From Microvirga splendida (GTDB lineage Bacteria; Pseudomonadota; Alphaproteobacteria; Rhizobiales; Beijerinckiaceae): DNA of 64,000 nt. Positions 23,950-32,223 of the stretch are shown piece after piece (within the stretch, counting starts at the first letter, position 1; each line of letters begins with the position of its first letter). The stretch spans positions 1 through 64,000 of the forward strand of contig NZ_JAELXT010000019.1 in NCBI RefSeq assembly GCF_016427565.1. Direction: 5' to 3'. Position numbers and translations under genes: made by a program. The notes below the pieces were generated by a model. The model had not been told where the DNA came from. It saw only the letters and a list, made by a program, of their open reading frames with translations, and ran no database searches.

Positions 23950-25715
23950 GTCTGCACCAACGGCCCTGGATTTTTTATGTACTGCTTGATCATGGCATCG
24001 GCGGCCCAGTAGGCGAGAGCGCCGACCGTATCGGTGGGATTGTACCCGGCATTCTGTGGGAAGACGGACGATCCCATGACCCACAGATTGTGCAGATCCC
24101 AGGATTGCAGATAGCGGTTCACCACGCTTGTCTTCGGATCGGTTCCCATGATGGCCCCGCCCGTGTTGTGGGTGGTCTGGTAGGGAACGATCGAATAGTG
24201 ATCGTCGAGCCAGCCTACGCCGATCTGCTTGCCGCCCATGGCCTGTGCGATGCCTGCCATCTTCTCGGTGATGTACCTGGCCATCAGGCGGTCATTGTAG
24301 GGAAAGTCGTAGGTGAGCATTCCGAGCGGCTGCCCGAAGGCATCCGTGTAAGTTGGGTCGAGGCCCAGATAATTGTTGGGATGGGGAGCGGAGGAGCCGT
24401 GGAACGAGAGGCTGACCGTGCTGTTGTAGTGGCGCCGAACCGCCTGCTTCCACCCAAGGCCCCAGCGCGGCGTCCCTTCCGGCACCGGATGGTAATAGAT
24501 GGGCCGGCCGGTTGTCTGGTAAGCTGCGATGTAGCCGCCGCCGATGAAGCCCAACCCGGTATGATCGAAACTGCCGTTGTTGAAGTCGTCGATGGCGGTC
24601 CCGAGCGCGCCTGCGGCCATGAACGGATTGATGACCTTTCCCCCGTCGTAGAAAACCTCGGCCCCGGTCATGGTTTGATAGGTGTAGTTGCGCCCGACCA
24701 TTCCCGTTCGCGTGGCGGGATCATAGGGCTGGCCGATGCCCGACTGGAGCATCAGGATCGGGTTGTGATGGGCGAAGGCGCAAAGAACGACCATGTTCGC
24801 CGGCTGGAAAACCTCCCGCCCCTGGGCATCCACATAGGTCACCCCCGTTGCGACCTTTGCCTGTCGATCCCACTCGACGCGCAGCACGTATGCGTGGGTG
24901 CGCATCTCGAAGTTCTTGTTGGCCAGGGCGAACGGCAGGATGCACACCTGCGGGCTCGCCTTGGCGTAGTGCTCGCAACCGAACGGGTCGCAGAAGCCGC
25001 AATACATGCACGGATTGATCTTGGCCCCGAACGGGTTGGTGTAATGCCGCGTCACATTTGCCGAGGGGACGGGGAACGGATGGTAGCCTAGCTGCGCGGC
25101 CGCCTGCCCGAAAAGATATCCGGATTGCGACTGCTTCATCGGTGGGTTCGGATAGGGCTCGCTGCGTGGGCCTTCGAAGGGATTGCCGCCGACCTGGATC
25201 TGACCCTTGACGTTGCCTGGCGCTCCGCTGATGCCCATCACCTTCTCGAAGAAGGTGTAGTAGGGCTCAAGCTCCTCATAGGTGATGCCCCAATCCTGGA
25301 TTGTGACATCGTCGTCCAGGAAATCGGGTCCGTAGCGCTCATTGACCCAGGAGCGCAGGGCGAACCATTCAGGCTGGAAGCGCCATGTCTGCCCGTTCCA
25401 GTGAACGGCTCCTCCGCCGACGCCCTCGGCGGGCAGGAAGGAGCCAAGCTGGCGCATCGGCAAGGCCTGCTGCCCAACGAAGTTGCGGAAGGAGAGCGTC
25501 TGGACGCTGACGTCCTGTGCATAGGCGTGGCGCACGTCGAACTTCAGCTCGTCGTGCATCGTGGGCGACTGAAAGTCGGGCACCGTCTGGCGCATTCCGC
25601 CGCGCTCCAGCGCAACAACCGTCAGTCCGGCCTCGGCGAGTTCCTTGCCCAGAATGGCTGCCGTGAGCCCGCCGCCGACCAGGGCGACGTCCACCGGTTT
25701 CATACGCAGCACCAT
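23946..25715 (-). CDS. GMC-type flavoprotein dehydrogenase, large subunit
   Basis: The 589-residue protein has an N-terminal FAD-binding Rossmann motif (VALVGGGLTAAILGKELAEA). Its C-terminal GMC motif has the catalytic His in TTHNTGGAIMGTDPKTSVVN, followed by NLWVMGSSVFPQNAGYNPTD. This is the layout of gluconate, sorbitol or glucose 2-dehydrogenase-type large subunits. A cysteine cluster CMYCGFCDPFGC near residue 232 resembles the site that holds an Fe-S cluster in FAD-dependent glucose dehydrogenase. No signal peptide is seen. By analogy it could be exported with the Tat-tagged subunit 3 encoded 9 nt upstream. The substrate is probably a sugar, sugar acid or alcohol, but is not known. Confidence 0.85.
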   Translation of the reverse strand: MVLRMKPVDVALVGGGLTAAILGKELAEAGLTVVALERGGMRQTVPDFQSPTMHDELKFDVRHAYAQDVSVQTLSFRNFVGQQALPMRQLGSFLPAEGVGGGAVHWNGQTWRFQPEWFALRSWVNERYGPDFLDDDVTIQDWGITYEELEPYYTFFEKVMGISGAPGNVKGQIQVGGNPFEGPRSEPYPNPPMKQSQSGYLFGQAAAQLGYHPFPVPSANVTRHYTNPFGAKINPCMYCGFCDPFGCEHYAKASPQVCILPFALANKNFEMRTHAYVLRVEWDRQAKVATGVTYVDAQGREVFQPANMVVLCAFAHHNPILMLQSGIGQPYDPATRTGMVGRNYTYQTMTGAEVFYDGGKVINPFMAAGALGTAIDDFNNGSFDHTGLGFIGGGYIAAYQTTGRPIYYHPVPEGTPRWGLGWKQAVRRHYNSTVSLSFHGSSAPHPNNYLGLDPTYTDAFGQPLGMLTYDFPYNDRLMARYITEKMAGIAQAMGGKQIGVGWLDDHYSIVPYQTTHNTGGAIMGTDPKTSVVNRYLQSWDLHNLWVMGSSVFPQNAGYNPTDTVGALAYWAADAMIKQYIKNPGPLVQT

Positions 25716-25724
25716 ATCCTGCTC

Positions 25725-26540
25725 CTACCGTTTCTGAGCGCCATGGGTGTGCCCTGCCTGGGTGTGCCCTTCCAGATAGGCATGGCGGGCCCCAGTATCG
25801 CCGATGCTGATGGGCGGGCGCGTGAATGGCACATTGTAAAGTTCGACGAGATCGACGTACTGGGCGTAGGCGCCCGGGAAGCCGACCATGCGCCAGCCCA
25901 CCATCTCACGGTTGCCGCCATAAACCGGGTCGGCAAAAAAGCCTTCGACCGTGTTGGCGAGCAGCGTCTCGAAGAAGACAGGAGATGGCATGGAAGGGAG
26001 CTGAATGGAGCCGCTCTCAAGACCCGAGAGCACCTCGTCCATCACTGGCGCATTCAGGTCCCAGAACTCGCGTCCGCCATAGTTCGCCGTGACATGTGCA
26101 CGAACTTCCGCGATCCCGATCCGGTACAGCTGCGCCGGCGTGTAACGCAGCTGATAGCCCTGCTGCGGCGGTGCATCGGGAATCCACGGCCCTTTGAGAT
26201 ACATCCGCGCGCCCGCGCCATAGGCGGCGGCGAGCTGGCGGTCGATGAAGTTCAGCACTCCGGCCCATGCCGCTCCGGGCCACTCGGGCTCGGCCGGGAT
26301 CAGGCGCTCGACGGCGGCTTCGATGAACCGGGCCTCCTCATCGTTCAGGAAGAAGAGCACCCCTCTCTCGACCGGCGCTCCCGGCACGTATGCAGGCGGC
26401 TGGCCCACCGCCGGCGGCAGGTTCGCCTGAGCGACCTGCTGGTGCGCTGCTTCGGTGGAGGCGGTCTCCGGCACGGTCGCCGCTACGCCGGCGACACCGG
26501 CGGCCTTGAGGAGATCACGGCGAGAGAGTTTCTCGGTCAC
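25725..26540 (-). CDS. gluconate 2-dehydrogenase subunit 3-like Tat protein
   Basis: The 271-residue protein has a twin-arginine signal (EKLSRRDLLKAAGVAGVAAT) and a domain of the gluconate 2-dehydrogenase subunit 3 family (FLNDEEARFIEAAVERLIPA, GAAWAGVLNFIDRQLA, FFADPVYGGNREMVGWRMVG). Such subunits carry the signal-less flavoprotein through the Tat system and stay bound to it. GTG 26540 is chosen because it places the Tat motif at the N-terminus and has AAGGGGAA 9 nt ahead. The longer frame to 26624 lies in the upstream gene. Confidence 0.85.
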   Translation of the reverse strand: MTEKLSRRDLLKAAGVAGVAATVPETASTEAAHQQVAQANLPPAVGQPPAYVPGAPVERGVLFFLNDEEARFIEAAVERLIPAEPEWPGAAWAGVLNFIDRQLAAAYGAGARMYLKGPWIPDAPPQQGYQLRYTPAQLYRIGIAEVRAHVTANYGGREFWDLNAPVMDEVLSGLESGSIQLPSMPSPVFFETLLANTVEGFFADPVYGGNREMVGWRMVGFPGAYAQYVDLVELYNVPFTRPPISIGDTGARHAYLEGHTQAGHTHGAQKR

Positions 26541-26557
26541 TAGGCTGTTCCCCTTGT

Positions 26558-26905
26558 TCAATCTTTCAATGAGACCCAAAGGCACGCCTGGTACGCAGCA
26601 GGCGTATCCTTGTAGGGATCGCACAGGCTGGGATTCGGCAAAGGAGGCACCTGGATCTGCCCTGGCGCATTGCCACTGTTGCTCTTCGGACCACTGGTGC
26701 CTGTGGTCGACCCGTTCGTTGTCCCTGCACCCACCTGCGCAGCCTGTACCTTTGGTTTTCCGACCTCGGACTGTTGAGCCGTAGAGCTGTTGTCATTGGA
26801 CCGGTTGCCGCTTCTGTTGGAGGAATCTTGAGCGAGAGCGGGCATCGCGGCGGCAGTGCTTAAGGCAAGGAAGGCCATGACCAGGGAGTGGCGTGCGACG
26901 TTCAT
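26558..26905 (-). CDS. small secreted protein of the dehydrogenase operon (115 aa)
   Basis: A signal peptide (RHSLVMAFLALSTAAAMPAL, cleavage after ALA) is followed by a low-complexity Ser/Asn/Gly/Thr linker of about 60 residues. A short conserved-looking end with two cysteines follows (NPSLCDPYKDTPAAYQACLW). No known domain is recognised. It lies 2 nt after the first cytochrome gene and 17 nt before the subunit 3 gene, so it is part of the operon. A role as a small accessory or linker protein of the complex is a guess. Confidence 0.6.
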   Translation of the reverse strand: MNVARHSLVMAFLALSTAAAMPALAQDSSNRSGNRSNDNSSTAQQSEVGKPKVQAAQVGAGTTNGSTTGTSGPKSNSGNAPGQIQVPPLPNPSLCDPYKDTPAAYQACLWVSLKD

Positions 26906-26907
26906 AG

Positions 26908-27774
26908 CTATCTCCCCACAGGAGGCGCTGAGATTCGAGGGAGTGGTACGATTGGAGCCGCAGCTTCGACCTGTTCGGGAGTCACGGAGCGCGGGCGGAT
27001 CGCGGCGTAGTACTGGGAGACCGCGTGGATTTCTTCATCGGTCAGACGCTTGGCAATGTTCTCCATGAGACCGAAGCCATCGCCTTTGCGCTCTCCGGTC
27101 TTCCAGGCCCTCAACTGCGCTTCAAGGTAGGCGGCGTTCTGTCCGGCCAAGTAAGGATAGGTCGGCGGCAGGCCGAAGCCGTCTGGTCCATGGCAGTTGA
27201 TGCAGCCCTGCACCCCCCGTGGAGCATGCCCGACCGCCGCAATGGCAGCCCCATACTGAAGCACCGAAGGGTCGGCCTGTGGGCTTGGGCCATAGGGGGC
27301 ATCCTTCTGGGCTGCATAATAGGCCGAGACATCCCGCATCTGCTGATCCGAGAGCGCCTTGGCAATGGGAGTCATGATCGGGCTCTGGCGGGCGCCTGAG
27401 GCGTAGTCCTGCAGGCTGTCATAAAGATACTTGTAGACCTGATCCGTCAGGCGGGGGAATGCGGCAGCCGCATCGCCTTTGCCGTCCATCCCGTGACACT
27501 GGAAACATGCGCCGGCCGGCGGTGTGACCGCGTTATTGCCCTGACCCGGCTGGGCGGCAAAGGCACCGACCACGACCGCTCGACCCCGCTCCACATCGGC
27601 CGTTCCGGCATCGTAGGCCATCACGCTGGTGGCGCGCCCGTCCTGGGCCTGGACCGAGGCCAGGGCCAAGCCGAACAGGGGAAGGGCAACGAGGATTGGA
27701 AACGGGCGCAGGGCGGGCAACGGAAGCCTCTTAAGGTCAAGCCTTCCGGTGAGAACGGTCCGCCGCAAACCCAC
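26908..27774 (-). CDS. diheme cytochrome c
   Basis: This exported protein of 288 residues has a hydrophobic leader (LRPFPILVALPLFGLALASV, cleavage near VQA). Its two class I cytochrome domains have heme motifs CFQCH (near residue 90) and CINCH (near 190), each followed by a putative axial Met (QSPIMTPIAKALSDQQM, GLMENIAKRLTDEEI). The domain order is the same as in the 22942-23949 protein, suggesting duplication. It is the first gene of the eleven-gene operon. The start is uncertain: GTG 27774 follows AAGGAAC closely, and internal GTG/TTG codons are possible. Confidence 0.85.
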   Translation of the reverse strand: MGLRRTVLTGRLDLKRLPLPALRPFPILVALPLFGLALASVQAQDGRATSVMAYDAGTADVERGRAVVVGAFAAQPGQGNNAVTPPAGACFQCHGMDGKGDAAAAFPRLTDQVYKYLYDSLQDYASGARQSPIMTPIAKALSDQQMRDVSAYYAAQKDAPYGPSPQADPSVLQYGAAIAAVGHAPRGVQGCINCHGPDGFGLPPTYPYLAGQNAAYLEAQLRAWKTGERKGDGFGLMENIAKRLTDEEIHAVSQYYAAIRPRSVTPEQVEAAAPIVPLPRISAPPVGR

Positions 27775-27844
27775 GTTCCTTCGAGCGGCAGCGGGAAAGG
27801 GTGGTTCTGTACGCTAGCGAACGAAGTTGAGCTGCAAAGATCCT

Positions 27845-29764
27845 CTAGGGCGCCCTGATCCCTATCCGGCGCAGCCAGTCGGAGAAGCTTCTCGACGGAG
27901 GGGGAGGGGTGCGGGCGAGGAGAATGGCTCCCTCTTTCGTCTTGCGGATCTGCAGGGTGCGGGTGTGGAACTCCTCCAGGCCCGGCCTGTGCCCGATGGA
28001 CAGCACGGAGGCGCCTGCCAGTTCGTTCTCGAACAGGGACAGCATGGAGGCCTGGTTGTCGTCGTCGAGAGCCGACGTGGCCTCGTCCATGAAGATCCAG
28101 CGCGGCTTGTGCAGAATGACGCGGGCGAAGGCGACCCGCTGCTGCTGGCCCAGCGACAGGGACTGGTCCCATCGCCTGTTCTCATCGATAGCCGCAAGGA
28201 AATCGCCGAGGCCGCAGCGCTCGAGGGCCGCCGTGACCTCATCATTGGTGAAGGCATCCGGCGCGGCAGGATAGCACAAGGCGGCACGCAGCGTTCCGAG
28301 CGGAAGATAGGGACGCTGCGGCAGGAACATCATCTGGTCGCCCGGAGGAATCTGGATCTGGCCCGAACCCCAGGGCCAGAGACCTGCGATGGCGCGAAAG
28401 AGCGTGCTCTTCCCCGAGCCGGACTCGCCGACGATGAGCACGCGCTCGCCGATTTCGACATCGGCAGTCGCATTTTCAAGAATGATGCTGCCGTCGCTGA
28501 GGGCAATCGACAGGTTATCGAACCGCAGCCAGCCCTTGGGGTGGGGCGTGACCTCGATCCTGCGATTCTCCTCGATGGTGCGGTCGAGGTCCAGGGCCGC
28601 CTGCCGGAAGGTGGCGATGCGCAGAAGCGCAGAGCGCCAGTCGGCGATCTTGGGAAAGTTGTCGACGAAGTACCGCAACGAGCCCTGAACCATGCCGAAG
28701 GCCCCGACCACCATCATCATCTCGCCGAAGCTGAGGCGCCCTGCAAAGTAGCCCGGCGCGGCAGCGAGGATCGGCACCACGATGGCGAGCCACCCGTATC
28801 CCGACGTGATCCACGTCAGGCGGGCGAGGGCGCCGGACAATCTGCGCGTCGCCAGGAGAACCGTGTCGACGGCGAGATTGAGGCTGCGCCGCTCGTCCTG
28901 CTCGCCGTTGTAGAGGGCAACGCTCTCGGAGCTCTCGTTCACGCGGACGAGGGCAAACCGCAGGTCGGCCTCCCGTGCGTATCGGATCGTGTTCAGGCGG
29001 ATGAGGGGGCGCCCGACAAGCCAGGTCAGTCCGGACCCGATGCTCGCATATCCGATGGCAATCCAGACCATGTAGCCGGGAATGACGATTTCCTCGCCCT
29101 TGTACTCGAAACTCGCATAGGAGGAGAGCGTCCAGAGAACCCCGATGAAGCTGACGAGCATCAGGAACGCCTGCAGCATTCCGACACCGAGTTCCGTCGT
29201 GAACTCGGAAAAGAGCCGGCAGTCTTCCTGCATTCTCTGGTCGGGCTGCGCCCCTGCAAGACCCACATGGCTCAGCTGGTAGGCCCGGTTGGGCTTCAGC
29301 CAGGAATCGAGAAGAACGTGGGTCAGGCGCTCGCGCAGGCGGATCTTCAGACGCTCCTGGAGCCAGGTCTGGGCGACCACCATGACGAGAAGAAACGCGA
29401 TGATGCCGAGAAACACGACCAGCTGCCACAGGAAGGCCGTCGAGTTGCGCTTTTCCACGGCGTCGAAGAAGGCGCCGTTCCAGGCATTGAGGCGCACCTG
29501 CCCGATCATGTTGCCGATGAGGATGACGAGGATCGCCAGCGAAAGGCGGATGATGGGCCATCCCTTTCCCTTCTCGAACATGTTTCGCAGCAGCACGTAA
29601 AATTCATGGATCGCGTTCTCGGATCTGTTCTCCCGTGTGGGCGCAGACCCGCGCCGCGTGCCGATCTCCGGACCCATGCTGCTGGGGCGGGGGAATGTTC
29701 CCTGAAGCTCAGATCCGACCGAACTGGCGGGCCGTTGGGATCCGAGGGATGTAGAATCTGTCAT
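27845..29764 (-). CDS. ABC transporter, fused permease and ATPase (SbmA/YddA type)
   Basis: The 639-residue half-transporter has a membrane domain (about 60-340) with helices such as IIRLSLAILVILIGNMIGQV and LWQLVVFLGIIAFLLVMVVA and the SbmA/BacA-like signature RERLTHVLLDSWL. Its C-terminal ATPase has Walker A GESGSGKST, signature SLGQQQRVAFARV and Walker B RWIFMDEATSALD. Homologues move peptides, vitamin B12 or long-chain acyl-CoA, so the substrate is open. It should work as a homodimer in the inner membrane. It lies 70 nt upstream of the cytochrome operon on the same strand and may be co-transcribed. An EcfG-type promoter lies about 180 nt ahead. Confidence 0.9.
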   Translation of the reverse strand: MTDSTSLGSQRPASSVGSELQGTFPRPSSMGPEIGTRRGSAPTRENRSENAIHEFYVLLRNMFEKGKGWPIIRLSLAILVILIGNMIGQVRLNAWNGAFFDAVEKRNSTAFLWQLVVFLGIIAFLLVMVVAQTWLQERLKIRLRERLTHVLLDSWLKPNRAYQLSHVGLAGAQPDQRMQEDCRLFSEFTTELGVGMLQAFLMLVSFIGVLWTLSSYASFEYKGEEIVIPGYMVWIAIGYASIGSGLTWLVGRPLIRLNTIRYAREADLRFALVRVNESSESVALYNGEQDERRSLNLAVDTVLLATRRLSGALARLTWITSGYGWLAIVVPILAAAPGYFAGRLSFGEMMMVVGAFGMVQGSLRYFVDNFPKIADWRSALLRIATFRQAALDLDRTIEENRRIEVTPHPKGWLRFDNLSIALSDGSIILENATADVEIGERVLIVGESGSGKSTLFRAIAGLWPWGSGQIQIPPGDQMMFLPQRPYLPLGTLRAALCYPAAPDAFTNDEVTAALERCGLGDFLAAIDENRRWDQSLSLGQQQRVAFARVILHKPRWIFMDEATSALDDDNQASMLSLFENELAGASVLSIGHRPGLEEFHTRTLQIRKTKEGAILLARTPPPPSRSFSDWLRRIGIRAP

Positions 29765-29943
29765 GATGGCATCACGGCGCTACGGGTATTCGCCTCCCTT
29801 TTGAACAAAGGTTCAAGCGTGCGCGGCAGGCGAAGTTCCAGCGCAGGGTCACTGCAGCGCAGTGCCAGCAACACCACAAATGCACTAAGTCCTATCTTCG
29901 TGCGATCCCGCACCAAATTCCTGGGCTGCCCTGGCAGGATGTC

Positions 29944-29970
29944 GGAACGGGTCGCGGGTGCAGCCGTTCC
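29944..29970. promoter_or_regulatory. palindromic EcfG-type promoter, consensus on both strands
   Basis: The minus strand reads GGAAC (29970-29966), 16 nt, CGTT (29949-29946), facing the ABC transporter gene at 29764. The plus strand reads GGAAC (29944-29948), 16 nt, CGTT (29965-29968). Both are exact matches because the ends form the inverted repeat GGAACGG/CCGTTCC. Only the minus orientation faces a gene start. Confidence 0.55.
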
Positions 29971-30006
29971 TAGGCCAACGTCTATTCTGGTGGCTCGGAG
30001 CCAAGG

Positions 30007-30159
30007 CTATCCCAGGACGAGGAGGCCCGCCAACACGACGAGGAGAAGGCCAAGAGCGCCGCTCGGCCAGAGACCCCAGGTGCGGCTGTAGGGCCAGACC
30101 GGAACGGTGGCGATGATGAACAGGACGACGATACCGATCAAAATCGCGCTGTTGGGCAT
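30007..30159 (-). CDS. DUF3309 family small membrane protein (50 aa)
   Basis: The 50-residue peptide (MPNSAILIGIVVLFIIATVP ... LLLVVLAGLLVLG) has two hydrophobic helices flanking a W/R/G-rich turn (VWPYSRTWGLWPSG), the DUF3309 pattern. GAGAGGGAG precedes the ATG at 30159. Members are common, very short inner-membrane proteins of Rhizobiales with no known function, often linked to stress. A GGAAC-N16-CATT sequence (30247-30223, minus strand) is a near-miss EcfG promoter. Confidence 0.82.
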   Translation of the reverse strand: MPNSAILIGIVVLFIIATVPVWPYSRTWGLWPSGALGLLLVVLAGLLVLG

Positions 30160-30375
30160 GCAATACTCCCTCTCCCGGCGGATGCGCTCCACTGAGTCAA
30201 TGTTGCGGCTGGACGGACGGTCAATGCCGGCAGTGCCCGACTGTTCCGAGGCACCGGAACTGCGTGGGCGGCCTCTCATCCTGAGGTAGCGGCGTGTGAC
30301 GGTTTTTCCGTCCAAGGACATCCCGGGCCCGGAAAGGCTCTCAATCGATCAAGCGAACGTGAAAGGAGACCGAGC

Positions 30376-30471
30376 ATGAGACCCTGGCTGATGCTGGCTG
30401 CCGCTCTGGTAGTCATGATCATTCTGCTGATCATCTCCCCCACGGCCTTTCCCGCTCAGGGGGCGCTCTAG
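30376..30471 (+). CDS. putative single-helix mini-protein (31 aa)
   Basis: This tiny frame, MRPWLMLAAALVVMIILLII plus SPTAFPAQGAL, is one TM helix with a short outside tail. AAAGGAG stands 8 nt before the ATG, an excellent ribosome site. It lies alone between the divergent DUF3309 gene and the Ca/Na exchanger gene. Similar small hydrophobic peptides are easily missed in annotation. The function is unknown and the call rests on ribosome site and composition. Confidence 0.45.
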   Translation: MRPWLMLAAALVVMIILLIISPTAFPAQGAL

Positions 30472-30555
30472 GATGCTCGAACGCATATGTTCCGCCGTCG
30501 GCGCCGTCTCGGGACGCTGCCGGGCAGGACATGCAATGAGGCGCAGCCCCCGCCG

Positions 30556-31602
30556 TCAGGAGTTCGGCGTCAAGAAGTAGAGCGCAACCAGCCCGCACGC
30601 GAATACGACGATCGCAGTCAGCGAGTCGTATCCCATGCGCAGGATCGTTCTGTTCTTCCGCTCAAGCAGCCCGAGGATGAAGATGCCGGTGAGAACGAGC
30701 GCGAGAAGCGACGCGACGGCCTCGAAAGGACCCGCCTCGCGCAGAACAGGGCCGCCGGTATAGGCGACGTCGGCCAGGAAGATGAGTGCGATGTTGAAGA
30801 GGTTCGTACCGAAGATGTCTCCCATCGCCAGCTCGTAGCGCTTATGGCGCAGCGCAGCGACGATGGAGCTGAGTTCCGGGAGCGAGGTGGCGAACCCGAT
30901 CAGGACGAGGCCGACGAGGCCGGCGCCGATCCCGGTCTTCTGTGCAAGTGCATCGGCCGTCTGCGAGAGAAAGAAACCGGCGACTACGATGACCGCTGCG
31001 GCGACCGCCGTCTTGACGGTGAGTTGTTGCAGCGATGAGGATTTCGCCGAATCCGTGGTGTCCTGTTTCCGCTCTCGCTTCTCTGCGCCGACTACAGTCC
31101 AGACGTGCCGGTGCTCATATCCGGATGCCAGCCAGATCGACCCGATGCAAAGCAGCAGCAGGAGGCAGGATCCGAGGCCGACATGCGCAACGCCGATATC
31201 GCCGGCGACGATGATGGCAGATAGTACGGCCAGCAGGATAATGCCGAGGACACCCTGAAGAAGAGTGGCTGGCTTTGCAACTGCTGTCGTGAGAGCTTCG
31301 CGTCCCAGTACCGCATCCGCGATGGCGAGCAGGAGAACGTTGATTGCGGCCGAGCCGAGCAGATTGTTGACGGCCAGGGCTGCGTTGCCGGTATAGGCCG
31401 AAGTCGTCACTGTGGATATTTCCGCCAGGGACGTGATGCCGCCAAGAAGGAGCATGCCTGTGAAAGCCTGTCCCAGGCCGGTTTTCTGTGCGATCCCGTC
31501 GACATAGCCGGCAAGCCGCGTCCCCGCAGCCCAGACTGCAGCGGCACTTACGGCAAACAGCAGAAGGTTCACCGAAATCGACCAATTGGCAAAGGCGAGC
31601 AT
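30556..31602 (-). CDS. sodium/calcium exchanger family (CaCA) antiporter
   Basis: The 348-residue inner-membrane protein has about ten TM helices in two inverted halves. Each half contains the cation-binding alpha repeat: GGITSLAEISTVTTSAYTGN (first half), followed by NNLLGSAAINVLLLAIAD, and GFATSLPELSSIVAAL (second half), followed by GDIFGTNLFNIALIFLAD. A charged loop of about 35 residues (EKRERKQDTTDSAKSSS) separates the halves. It probably exports calcium in exchange for sodium or protons. A GGAAC-N17-CGTT promoter overlaps the start region so closely that the mRNA could be leaderless. Confidence 0.88.
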   Translation of the reverse strand: MLAFANWSISVNLLLFAVSAAAVWAAGTRLAGYVDGIAQKTGLGQAFTGMLLLGGITSLAEISTVTTSAYTGNAALAVNNLLGSAAINVLLLAIADAVLGREALTTAVAKPATLLQGVLGIILLAVLSAIIVAGDIGVAHVGLGSCLLLLLCIGSIWLASGYEHRHVWTVVGAEKRERKQDTTDSAKSSSLQQLTVKTAVAAAVIVVAGFFLSQTADALAQKTGIGAGLVGLVLIGFATSLPELSSIVAALRHKRYELAMGDIFGTNLFNIALIFLADVAYTGGPVLREAGPFEAVASLLALVLTGIFILGLLERKNRTILRMGYDSLTAIVVFACGLVALYFLTPNS

Positions 31603-31609
31603 GCCTTGG

Positions 31610-31635
31610 AACGGCTCTCATGATGGGCAGGTTCC
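31610..31635 (-). promoter_or_regulatory. EcfG-type promoter for the CaCA antiporter
   Basis: On the minus strand GGAAC (31635-31631), 17 nt, CGTT (31613-31610) lies directly before the ATG at 31602. Transcription would start about at the ATG, implying a leaderless message. On the plus strand the same stretch reads GGAAC-N17-GGTT, facing the gene at 31813. Confidence 0.4.
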
Positions 31636-31812
31636 CTTGGAGGAGCCGCTAAACGAAGCTCGGAGACGCTCTACCCGCTCGGACATTCCGGTCAGCAGGG
31701 ATTGGTGCGTCAGTGTACAATGTCGAGGCTTGGCAGGGTTTCCTTGCTTCTCACATTGTGCCTGAATTTCCCTATCGATCCTGACGGATCCCGGTCACCG
31801 AGGAGCGGCGTG

Positions 31813-32145
31813 ATGCAAGTTCAGAACGAGGCCCAGCTATTGATCCTGGAGACGAGCGACCTTGAAAAGGAGCTTCAGGATACCCTTGGGGCCCTGAAGG
31901 AGATCGAACGCTGGTATGACTGGGAGCACACGCTCATCCAATCTCATCCCACTCTGGTGAGGCAGAGAATGGAGGCGGACCTGGAGGAGCGCCGCCGTCA
32001 GAACCGCGAACCGTATGTCCAGCACCTGGCGCAGGTTTATCAGGTCCTGAACTCAAGGAGAATGTTCGAGGGAAGCAACCTCCTGTCAACAGGCGTACAA
32101 GCCAATCTCAGCCGGCATCGGGAGCGCCCTCGGCATTACCACTGA
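31813..32145 (+). CDS. hypothetical charged helical protein (110 aa)
   Basis: The product starts MQVQNEAQLLILETSDLEKE and is strongly helical and charged (LGALKEIERWYDWEHTLIQS, MEADLEERRRQNREPYVQHL), probably a short coiled coil. No membrane helix or known motif is seen. ATG 31813 has GAGGAG 7 nt upstream. The upstream extension to 31702 lacks such a site. It converges with the RTX gene. The function is unknown. Confidence 0.6.
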   Translation: MQVQNEAQLLILETSDLEKELQDTLGALKEIERWYDWEHTLIQSHPTLVRQRMEADLEERRRQNREPYVQHLAQVYQVLNSRRMFEGSNLLSTGVQANLSRHRERPRHYH

Positions 32146-32223
32146 GGTCCATTCTCCCAACAGAACGGCCGACGGCGATCGTGCATTCCAAGTTCGGGCC
32201 TAGGGCAAAGCCGCCTTCGCCGC

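Noticed and set aside
27827..30091. 754-codon open frame antisense to the ABC transporter
   Set aside because: It is a shadow of a gene with intact Walker motifs and has no recognisable domain or ribosome site.
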